Origin: Pirellulales bacterium
GTDB taxonomy: Bacteria; Planctomycetota; Planctomycetia; Pirellulales; JALHPA01
NCBI GenBank assembly: GCA_022842745.1
Contig: JALHPA010000106.1
Coordinates: 1-7,597, forward strand
Direction of reading: 5' to 3'
Length of the DNA stretch: 7,597 nucleotides
Shown here: positions 1 through 5,994 of the stretch, piece after piece
Numbering within the stretch: position 1 is the first letter of the stretch
Layout: every line of letters starts with the position of its first letter
Translations under genes and position numbers: made by a program
The notes under the pieces: model-generated
Told to the model about the DNA's origin: nothing
The model's input: only the letters and a program-made list of their open reading frames with translations
Databases searched by the model: none

Positions 1-729
1 AATCGGCGCTCCCTTCGACCGCAAAATCGTACCCTGATACGTGGCAGGCATATACCCGCTCGACCAGTTCTTCGCGCCGCTGATCGGCCCCCCCGTCGGA
101 TCCAGCATCACCACGAATCCCGGCAGATTCTCGTTCACACTCCCCAGGCCATAATTGACCCACGATCCCAAGGCGGGGCTGCCGCTCAGAATTTTCCCGG
201 TGTTCATCTGGATCATCGCCGACCCGTGAATCGGACTATCGGCCTGCATGCTCTTGATGAACGCGATGTCGTCCACGCACTGGGCCAGGTGCGGAAACAA
301 GTCCGATACCCATTGGCCCGATTGCCCGTATTGCTTGAACTTCCACCCCGGCCCGACGACGCGCCCCTCGTTCCGCGAGCCAGCTCGACCCTTCGTCTTA
401 ACCGGGATCGTCTTGCCATCCAGCTCGAACAGCTTCGGCTTATAGTCAAACGTATCGACGTGGCTCGGCCCGCCGTACATGAACAAAAAAATCACGCTCT
501 TCGCCTTGGCCGGCAACACCGGCGGCTTCGGCGCCAGCGGATTCTGAAACGAGGGCGCGCCGCTCGCTTGCACGTCGTCCTTTCCGGCAGCCATTCCATT
601 AAAAAAACCATCCCGCCCTAACAGGCCAGTCAGCGCCACCGACGTAAAACCCGCCCCCGTTTCCCACAGGAATTCCCGGCGGGTCCGCCCGCAAAAAGAG
701 CCACTGCGCTCGCACGAATGATTGGACAT
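1..729 (-). CDS. DUF1501 family exported protein, N-terminal part (runs off the left edge)
   Basis: The first 243 residues of a DUF1501 protein; the frame is open to base 1, so the C-terminal half lies outside the window (full family members are usually roughly 430-490 residues). The N-terminus carries a twin-arginine-like signal, T-R-R-E-F-L-W at residues 16-22, followed by a short hydrophobic stretch (about 26-38), which suggests Tat export. The family hallmark F-L-F-M-Y-G-G-P-S-H-V-D-T-F-D lies at about 81-95, and P-I-H-G-S-A at about 166-171. DUF1501 is related to the alkaline phosphatase/sulfatase fold, but its reaction is not established. The start at 729 is the only ATG ahead of the Tat motif; no Shine-Dalgarno sequence is visible, which is common in planctomycetes. 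The gene lies 58 bp downstream of the PSD1-family gene on the same strand and is probably cotranscribed with it. Family assignment is confident; biochemical role is unknown. Confidence 0.93.
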   Translation of the reverse strand, partial: MSNHSCERSGSFCGRTRREFLWETGAGFTSVALTGLLGRDGFFNGMAAGKDDVQASGAPSFQNPLAPKPPVLPAKAKSVIFLFMYGGPSHVDTFDYKPKLFELDGKTIPVKTKGRAGSRNEGRVVGPGWKFKQYGQSGQWVSDLFPHLAQCVDDIAFIKSMQADSPIHGSAMIQMNTGKILSGSPALGSWVNYGLGSVNENLPGFVVMLDPTGGPISGAKNWSSGYMPATYQGTILRSKGAPI

Positions 730-787
730 ATTTGCAAAAACGCTCGGTGAGATTGGAAGGTGGGAAAATCGCGACGCGCCCGCGCGC

Positions 788-3364
788 CTAATCCAAAAAC
801 ACAAACTCGTTCAGATTCAACGTCGTCAGGCAAAACAGGTCCAGCGCCTTCGACGCCGACTGCCCATGCTTCTTTTCCAAAGTGTCGAGCAACGCCAGAT
901 TCCGTTCCACGCTGGCCTCATCCGGCGCACGGCCGGTCGCCAACCGCAGCGCCAGCGTTATCTGCCGCCGCAGATCGGTTCCCGCCTCCCGCCGCAGCCG
1001 CACGGCCAGCGCCGCCGCTTGCCGTTGCATAAATTCGCCGTTCATCATTCCCAGCGCTTGGGTCGGCTGGGTCGTGGCAAACCGCGCCGCGCAACTGCTG
1101 TCCGTATCGGGAAAATCGAAATCCGCCAGGATCGGCGTGATGAGCGACCGCTTGACGTGAATATAAATACTGCGGCGGGCCTGCTGTTCCGGCGGCGAAT
1201 TCCCCCACCCCTTGCCAGGGACCGACTGACCCGCCAGCACCTCGGCGGATATCTCCGGGTACACACCTGGCCCATACATTTCCAGGTTCAAGTGGCCGCT
1301 CGCCGCGTGGATCGAGTCCCGCAGCTCCTCAGCCGACAGCCGCCGCATATCAAACCGCCAATACAGGTCGTTGCTCGGATCGGCTTTCAGGCCAGCGGCA
1401 TTGGCCTGGGACGACATCTGATACGCGCTCGACAGCAATAGCGCCTTGTGCAGCGGCTTGAGCCGCCAGCCGTTGCGAATCAGCTCCCCCGCCAGCCAAT
1501 CGAGCAACTCCGGATGGGTCGGCCGGTCCCCGATCTGACCAAAGTTGTTGGTCGAACGCACGATCCCCCGCCCAAAGTGATGCTGCCACACCCGATTCAC
1601 CATCACCCGCGCCGTCAAACGGTTCTCCGGCGACGCGATCCAATTCGCCAGCGCCAACCGCCGACCGGAACTGCGGCGACCGCCTGCCCCACCGCCTTCT
1701 GACCCACCTCCACTAGACGGTTCACCCGCCGGCGGCTCGACCGCAGACAACGCCGGAGGAGCGGCCGCAAAAAGGCTTGGGAATGCCGGCTCGACCTTCG
1801 CCCCTTGCGCGTGCGGACTTCCCCGCTCCAGAATAAACGTCTCCGGCGGACGCTCGAAACTATGCACGCTCAACGCGCGAACGCGCGGCGGTAGTTCGGT
1901 CGATTCCAGTTCCCCCTTGCGCTTTTGCAGTTCGTCGTACCGCCGCCGATCCTCCTCCGAGAGCGTTGAGGCCAGCTTCTCCTTCAGCACCGCTTCGCGC
2001 TCCGCCCCCTCCGTCTTGCGCTGGTCCTGCGCAGACATCTTCAAAATGCCCCGCTGCTCGATTCCGGTCATCTCGTCGCGAACGGCCCGCTTGCTCGCGT
2101 CCAACTCGGCATACTGGGCCGCCAGTTGCGGAGTGCTGATGTCCCTTTGGTTCCAAGCCTCTTGCTCGCTCCGATTGCCATACGGTCGCAGCTCGTGGAA
2201 AAACGCCAATAACGAGTAATAGTCCCTCTGCGGGATCGGGTCGATCTTGTGATCGTGGCACCGGGCACAATTCACCGTCAGGCCCAAAAATGCCTGCGCC
2301 GTCGTGCTCACAATGTCGTCCAGCTCGTCGTACCGCGCTTGCAGTTCGTCCGCCGGTTCGTCGTCCCACAGCCCCAGCCGGTAGAACCCCGTGGCAATGA
2401 TCGAATCGGGCGTCGCAGGCGACAACTCGTCCCCCGCCAACTGCTCCCGCACAAACTGGTCGTACGGTTTGTCGTCGTTAAACGACCGGATCACATAATC
2501 GCGAAACCGCCACGCATTTGGCTTCGGCCCATCCCGCTCGAAGCTGTTCGTGTCGGCATATCGAACCACGTCCAGCCAGTGCCGCGCCCAATGTTCCCCG
2601 TACCGCGGAGAGGCCAGCAGCCGATCGACCACCTTCTCAAACGCCTCCGGCGAAGAGTCCGCCAGAAAATCGTCGATCTCCGCCAGCGTGGGAGGCAACC
2701 CCGTCACGCTGTAAGTGGCCCGTCGCAAAAGTGCGATCTTGTCCGCCGCGGGGGCAGGAGAAAGACCCCGTTGTTCCAGCGAGTGAAGAATAAAAGCATC
2801 GACCGGCGTCCGCCCCCAAGCGGCATTCTTGACCGGCGGCGGAACCGCTTCGCTCCGCGGTCGAAAAGCCCAATGATCGTCCCACGCCGCCCCCTCGTCG
2901 ATCCACCGCCGCACAAGCCGCGTCTCAGCCGGGGTCAGCGGTTTCCCCTCCGGCGGCATCCGCTCCGACTCATCCTCCGCGGTGATCCGTCGCAACAAGG
3001 CGCTTGCCGCCGGCTTGCCCGCCACGATCGCCTTCTCGCCCGACTCCAATTCCCCAAACGCCGCCTCCTTCCGATCCAGCCGTAGCCCCGCTTTCGCCTC
3101 ATCCGGTCCATGACAGGAAAAGCACCGTCGTGCAAAAATCGGCTGAATCTCCCGCCCAAAATCCACCTTCTTCCCGCCCCCCACCTCCGCGGGCGCCGCA
3201 GCGGTTGCTGCGGGCGCCGCCGCGGCTGATTCCTTGCCGCCAAGTGTCGGCGTCGAATCCGACGGTGCAGGCATATCGCCGATCGCCACGGCGGCATAGC
3301 CGCCGGCCAAGATCATCGCGGCGAAAACAACCGTCTGACCCGGAAAACGCGGCGGAAGTGGCAT
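788..3364 (-). CDS. PSD1-family planctomycete cytochrome protein (PSCyt1 / DUF1549 / DUF1553)
   Basis: An 858-residue secreted protein with the classic three-part layout. A signal peptide covers about residues 1-29. A PSCyt1 cytochrome-like domain (about 68-158) holds the haem motif C-F-S-C-H at 81-85 and the R-M-P-P-E-G-K motif near 135-141. PSCyt2/DUF1549 (about 163-390) contains R-Y-G-E-H-W-A-R-H-W-L-D and a second motif, C-A-R-C-H-D-H-K, at 366-373. A charged, coiled-coil-like segment (about 409-492) and a Gly/Ser/Pro-rich linker (about 529-569) precede PSD1/DUF1553 (about 571-832), which has N-R-V-W-Q-H-H-F-G-R-G-I-V near 590-602. Both CxxCH motifs are intact, so c-type haem binding is likely, but the reaction is unknown. 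I chose the ATG at 3364 because a compact signal peptide begins there. An in-frame ATG at 3433 would add 23 residues and give a long, less typical n-region; it remains possible. The stop is TAG at 790-788. It is the first gene of a unit with the downstream DUF1501 gene, a pairing typical of planctomycetes. Confidence 0.95.
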   Translation of the reverse strand: MPLPPRFPGQTVVFAAMILAGGYAAVAIGDMPAPSDSTPTLGGKESAAAAPAATAAAPAEVGGGKKVDFGREIQPIFARRCFSCHGPDEAKAGLRLDRKEAAFGELESGEKAIVAGKPAASALLRRITAEDESERMPPEGKPLTPAETRLVRRWIDEGAAWDDHWAFRPRSEAVPPPVKNAAWGRTPVDAFILHSLEQRGLSPAPAADKIALLRRATYSVTGLPPTLAEIDDFLADSSPEAFEKVVDRLLASPRYGEHWARHWLDVVRYADTNSFERDGPKPNAWRFRDYVIRSFNDDKPYDQFVREQLAGDELSPATPDSIIATGFYRLGLWDDEPADELQARYDELDDIVSTTAQAFLGLTVNCARCHDHKIDPIPQRDYYSLLAFFHELRPYGNRSEQEAWNQRDISTPQLAAQYAELDASKRAVRDEMTGIEQRGILKMSAQDQRKTEGAEREAVLKEKLASTLSEEDRRRYDELQKRKGELESTELPPRVRALSVHSFERPPETFILERGSPHAQGAKVEPAFPSLFAAAPPALSAVEPPAGEPSSGGGSEGGGAGGRRSSGRRLALANWIASPENRLTARVMVNRVWQHHFGRGIVRSTNNFGQIGDRPTHPELLDWLAGELIRNGWRLKPLHKALLLSSAYQMSSQANAAGLKADPSNDLYWRFDMRRLSAEELRDSIHAASGHLNLEMYGPGVYPEISAEVLAGQSVPGKGWGNSPPEQQARRSIYIHVKRSLITPILADFDFPDTDSSCAARFATTQPTQALGMMNGEFMQRQAAALAVRLRREAGTDLRRQITLALRLATGRAPDEASVERNLALLDTLEKKHGQSASKALDLFCLTTLNLNEFVFLD

Positions 3365-3703
3365 AGGCGTAATGCGCTCCAGACGGCGCAATCCAGGGGC
3401 GGGTTGGCAACGGTTTGAGTCCGGTTGGGCCATCCCCTGGGTGGAATGGCAACCAGCCCTCGCGGTCTACGGTGGGAATTAGGGTGGGATAAACGAATCC
3501 AACGCCCTATCTTATCATGGTCCGGGGGCAGCGAACAACGGACGGAACCACCCAGGCCGCGGTTGCCGACGGCGAAAAAAGTCCGACCGGATACGAGGAT
3601 CCAGCCATTCATAGTTGCACGGTTGCCTGCCGGGGGCGTACATTCTTGGCACTGGCGGGCAATGAAGTCGCCGGCAGCCCAACCTTTTCGAGGGAGCTTC
3701 TTC
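3365..3703. other. Divergent intergenic region between the PSD1-family gene and the permease gene
   Basis: This stretch should hold the promoters of both divergent genes. An open frame runs through it from 3425 in phase with the permease, but its product (rich in R, P, G and T, with no hydrophobic segment) does not resemble a transporter N-terminus and would make the permease far longer than its family. The best permease promoter candidate I can see is TTGCAC (3615-3620), 18 bp, TACATT (3639-3644), a weak sigma70-like match. On the minus strand a GGAG lies 12 nt ahead of the chosen start at 3364, a rather wide Shine-Dalgarno spacing. No repeat, RNA gene or riboswitch was recognised. If the PSD1-family gene starts at 3433, the region shrinks to 270 bp. 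Confidence 0.5.
3691..3696 (+). promoter_or_regulatory. Shine-Dalgarno sequence supporting a GTG start for the permease
   Basis: AGGGAG sits 7 nt ahead of the in-frame GTG at 3704. The in-frame ATG at 3662 has no comparable purine-rich site before it. This favours the GTG start, which also gives a length close to that of NupG (about 418 residues). Confidence 0.6.
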
Positions 3704-5005
3704 GTGTCATCGATATTCCTGTTCGCGGCGGAGACCAATTCCATTCCGCTAAGCCTGCGCATTCCCTTGTCCGTCATGAACTTCTTGGAGTTCGCGATTT
3801 GGGGCGCATGGTTTGTCGTTCTGGGGAACTATCTGGACTCTCTGGGCTTCTCGCGCAAGCAAATCGCGCGGGTCTACGCCACCATGCCGATCGGAGCGAT
3901 CCTTTCTCCCATGTTGATGGGCACGATCGCTGATCGCTATTTCAATACCGAACACGTAATGGCTTTCTGCCATTTGGCAGGCGCAGCGCTACTCGTCGTC
4001 TTGTCGCGGACTCGCGAGCCGAAGGCATTCTTCTGGATCGCGCTCGCATACGCCATTCTGTACTCCCCAACCTTGTCGCTGGTCAACGTAATGGTCTTCC
4101 GGAATGTTCCAGCGACAGTGAATTTCCCGGAACTACGGGTCATGGGAACGATCGGCTGGATCGTGGCTGGCATGTCGTTGAAACTTCTGATCCGACCGGG
4201 TGAACCAGTGAACAACCGACCGATACTCCTCGCGGCTTTCCTGTCGCTCATACTCGGCGGCATGTCAATATTTTTGCCGCCCACTCCACCCGTTGCCGAA
4301 ACGGGAGAAATCCCATTCGTTAAGGCGATTAACATGTTTCAGGATCCCGCGGCGGCGGTGTTCTTCATCGGAGCGTTGGTCGTGGCCATGGCGATGGCCA
4401 TCTATTTCGCCTTCGCCGCACTGTTCCTGGAACAGGGATCGAAAGTTAAGCCCGAAAACATCGGCCCAGTAATGACGCTTGGTCAGTGGGTAGAAATCAT
4501 CTTCTTGTACACCTTGGGCGATTTTGTTGAGGCATGGGGAATGCGAACGGTGTTGTTAATCGGCATGGCGGCATGGGCCCTGCGCTTTGGAATTTTTGCC
4601 GCTCGGCCTGCCTTTCCCTTGATCGCCTTCGGCATTGCTCTTCACGGCATCTGCTTCGATTTCTTCTTTGCGGCCGGAATGATGCACACCCAGAACATCG
4701 CACCCGCGGGAATCACAGCCAGTGCCCAGTCGCTCTACGGCGTCCTCGTCTACGGACTCGGCATGTGGCTCGGCACCGAGCTAGCCGGCTGGCTCAACCA
4801 GCACTACACGAAAGAGACCACCGACCCAGCCACCGGCCATGTATCGCGCGTCACCGACTGGAAAATGTTCTGGCTCATCCCCTGCATCGGCGTCACGGTC
4901 TGTCTGATCGCCTTCGTGTTCCTGTTCAAGCCTGAATCCTCTGATTCCAAATCGGACAGCGCCAAACCGGAAAGCGACAAACCGGCGGCCAAAGCCGACA
5001 AGTAA
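3704..5005 (+). CDS. NUP-family (NupG-like) nucleoside:H+ symporter, MFS transporter
   Basis: A 433-residue, roughly 12-helix inner-membrane permease of the nucleoside:H+ symporter (NUP) branch of the major facilitator superfamily. It probably imports nucleosides or related compounds with protons. Recognisable NupG-like signatures are F-A-I-W-G-A-W-F at 30-37, S-P-T-L-S-L-V-N at 121-128, R-V-M-G-T-I-G-W at 145-152, Q-W-V-E at 261-264, W-A-L-R-F-G-I-F at 291-298, C-F-D-F-F at 317-321 and S-A-Q-S-L-Y at 340-345. By comparison with my memory of E. coli NupG, the substrate-site residues R136, T140, Q261, E264, F322 and D323 are matched by R145, T149, Q261, E264, F318 and D319, while Tyr318 is His314 and the Q-x-x-N pair of helix 7 is not evident. 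The exact substrate is therefore uncertain. The hydrophilic Ser/Asp/Lys-rich tail (about 411-433) is probably cytoplasmic. The GTG start is chosen on its Shine-Dalgarno sequence and family length; ATG 3662 is the alternative. It appears to be a single-gene unit. Confidence 0.9.
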   Translation: MSSIFLFAAETNSIPLSLRIPLSVMNFLEFAIWGAWFVVLGNYLDSLGFSRKQIARVYATMPIGAILSPMLMGTIADRYFNTEHVMAFCHLAGAALLVVLSRTREPKAFFWIALAYAILYSPTLSLVNVMVFRNVPATVNFPELRVMGTIGWIVAGMSLKLLIRPGEPVNNRPILLAAFLSLILGGMSIFLPPTPPVAETGEIPFVKAINMFQDPAAAVFFIGALVVAMAMAIYFAFAALFLEQGSKVKPENIGPVMTLGQWVEIIFLYTLGDFVEAWGMRTVLLIGMAAWALRFGIFAARPAFPLIAFGIALHGICFDFFFAAGMMHTQNIAPAGITASAQSLYGVLVYGLGMWLGTELAGWLNQHYTKETTDPATGHVSRVTDWKMFWLIPCIGVTVCLIAFVFLFKPESSDSKSDSAKPESDKPAAKADK

Positions 5006-5060
5006 AACCTCCGCACCTCGCTAGCACCAATCGTCATCGCATTCCCGCGAACGCTTCCTT

Positions 5061-5083
5061 GCGGCGCCGCGTCCCCGCGCCGC
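5061..5083 (+). terminator. GC-rich hairpin downstream of the permease gene, possible terminator
   Basis: The arms GCGGCGC (5061-5067) and GCGCCGC (5077-5083) pair perfectly over 7 bp around a 9-nt loop, 55 bp after the permease stop codon. There is no T-tract after it, so it is not a canonical intrinsic terminator. In such GC-rich sequence a stem like this can also arise by chance. Confidence 0.25.
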
Positions 5084-5176
5084 GCGCGCCTCACCACCTT
5101 CGCGCCGGGCTTGCCGCCAAACTCCCCCGGCGGTAGCATCGCCCGCCCCGTTGTTCCGCGCGCCATACCGCTCCCA

Positions 5177-5207
5177 TTGGAGCCAGGCCGGGCATTGCGC
5201 CGATAAT
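5177..5207 (+). promoter_or_regulatory. Candidate sigma70-like promoter for the LpoB-like/COG3014 pair
   Basis: TTGGAG (5177-5182) and GATAAT (5202-5207) are separated by 19 bp. The -10 element matches the consensus at 5 of 6 bases; the -35 is weak and the spacer is 2 bp longer than ideal. It would start a transcript near 5214, about 70 nt ahead of the LpoB-like gene, whose leader would include the inverted repeat at 5248-5264. Confidence 0.25.
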
Positions 5208-5247
5208 GACGGGGACTCAAAGCGTATTCCTAGAAGAATTGGGCAAG

Positions 5248-5264
5248 TTGGCCAGGATGGCCAA
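5248..5264. repeat. Perfect inverted repeat just upstream of the LpoB-like gene
   Basis: TTGGCCA, spacer GGA, TGGCCAA: perfect 7-bp arms around 3 nt. The symmetry extends imperfectly outward, with AAG on the left and CTT on the right after one extra A. It ends 5 bp before the Shine-Dalgarno sequence of the next gene. It could be an operator for a dimeric regulator or a small hairpin in the mRNA leader; the sequence alone does not decide. Confidence 0.45.
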
Positions 5265-5269
5265 ACTTT

Positions 5270-5277
5270 GGAAAGGG
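5270..5277 (+). promoter_or_regulatory. Shine-Dalgarno sequence of the LpoB-like gene
   Basis: GGAAAGGG lies 8 nt ahead of the ATG at 5286. This selects that start over an upstream in-frame ATG at 5151, whose extra 45 residues are hydrophilic and would bury the signal peptide. Confidence 0.6.
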
Positions 5278-5285
5278 ATGTCCGC

Positions 5286-5963
5286 ATGCTGCGCCGACAA
5301 TTTCTCGGTTGGTCCGCGTCCGTCATCGGGGCGGCCCTAATCACCCCTGGCTGCCGCGACAAGCAGTTCGCCCGCGTCAAGGAGCCAGGCCAGCCCGACA
5401 TGGTCGGCAGCCACCAGGCAGGCGCCGAGACGTTCAAACCCCTGGTCGACGAAGCCGTCGTCAAGCTTCTTGAGCGCCACTCGATGCCGATCATGCAAGC
5501 CTCGCATGTGGCCGGCGCGGAGCAGCTTCCCCCACCCCCCAAGCGAATCTGCTTCATCTGCGTCGAGAACAAAAGCGCCGAGGAAATCGGCGACTTCAAG
5601 GAACAGCTCTACGAGTGCATCGACTCCAAAATCCTCTCCTCGCAGGTCTTCCAACCGGTCAGCAAACGCTTCGTCGACGCCGGACTACGCGACACGCGGC
5701 TCCGCCCCGACCAGTTGTTTAGCCCCGACGGCCAACGGACCTTCGCCGCCTACATGGAGCAGCAGGGCCAGCCGTTCGACTACCTGCTATTCGCCAAGCT
5801 AACCTCCGGCACGACCCGCGAAAACAAGGAATACCAGCGGGACTATCTCCTGACGCTGGAACTGGTCGACATCCGCAACGGCCAATACGACAAGCAGTCG
5901 GCCGAGATCAGCAAGGGCTACCACAAGAGCCGCGTCAGCCGAATGTGGAACGCGCTCCAGTAG
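5286..5963 (+). CDS. LpoB-like lipoprotein (penicillin-binding protein activator LpoB family)
   Basis: A 225-residue predicted exported lipoprotein. The N-terminus has R-R-Q-F-L at 3-7 (twin-arginine-like), a hydrophobic stretch and a cysteine at 23 preceded by I-T-P-G, a loose lipobox. The mature part follows the LpoB pattern: a helix with D-E-A-V-V-K-L-L (55-62), a strand R-I-C-F-I-C-V-E-N-K-S (87-97), a helix E-E-I-G-D-F-K-E-Q-L (99-108), D-Y-L-L-F-A-K-L (165-172) and a C-terminal strand pair with Y-L-L-T-L-E-L-V-D (187-195) and A-E-I-S-K-G-Y (206-212). In E. coli LpoB is an outer-membrane lipoprotein that activates the peptidoglycan synthase PBP1b; whether this protein does so is unknown. 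The related FlgO-like family is the main alternative. It is followed after 31 bp by the COG3014-like lipoprotein gene on the same strand, a pairing also known from gammaproteobacteria, which supports the assignment. The start is set by the signal peptide and Shine-Dalgarno sequence. Confidence 0.78.
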   Translation: MLRRQFLGWSASVIGAALITPGCRDKQFARVKEPGQPDMVGSHQAGAETFKPLVDEAVVKLLERHSMPIMQASHVAGAEQLPPPPKRICFICVENKSAEEIGDFKEQLYECIDSKILSSQVFQPVSKRFVDAGLRDTRLRPDQLFSPDGQRTFAAYMEQQGQPFDYLLFAKLTSGTTRENKEYQRDYLLTLELVDIRNGQYDKQSAEISKGYHKSRVSRMWNALQ

Positions 5964-5979
5964 CCTCGCCGCGGGAACC

Positions 5980-5984
5980 AGGAG
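5980..5984 (+). promoter_or_regulatory. Shine-Dalgarno sequence of the COG3014-like gene
   Basis: AGGAG lies 10 nt ahead of the ATG at 5995, within the 31-bp gap after the LpoB-like gene. It supports this start despite the long n-region it gives the signal peptide. Confidence 0.5.
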
Positions 5985-5994
5985 CCATCCCGGG

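Noticed and set aside
730..787. Possible GC-rich hairpin followed by ATTTT between the PSD1-family and DUF1501 genes
   Set aside because: The stem is only about 4 bp with a tiny loop, and the T-run is short; it is too weak to call a terminator inside an apparent operon.
722..1441. 239-codon open frame on the plus strand opposite the PSD1-family gene
   Set aside because: It is rich in R, Q, P and L, resembles no family, and lies antisense to a clearly conserved coding sequence; long antisense frames are expected in GC-rich genes.
2249..3085. 278-codon open frame on the plus strand opposite the PSD1-family gene
   Set aside because: Arginine- and proline-rich antisense shadow of the PSCyt domains, without recognisable motifs.
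3646..3660. TTGGCAC followed by GGGC, resembling a sigma54 -24/-12 promoter ahead of the permease
   Set aside because: The GG and GC dinucleotides are 9 bp apart instead of the strict 10, and the -12 element lacks TTGC.
5151..5285. Upstream in-frame extension of the LpoB-like protein
   Set aside because: The extra 45 residues are hydrophilic, would hide the signal peptide, and the ATG at 5286 has a good Shine-Dalgarno sequence.
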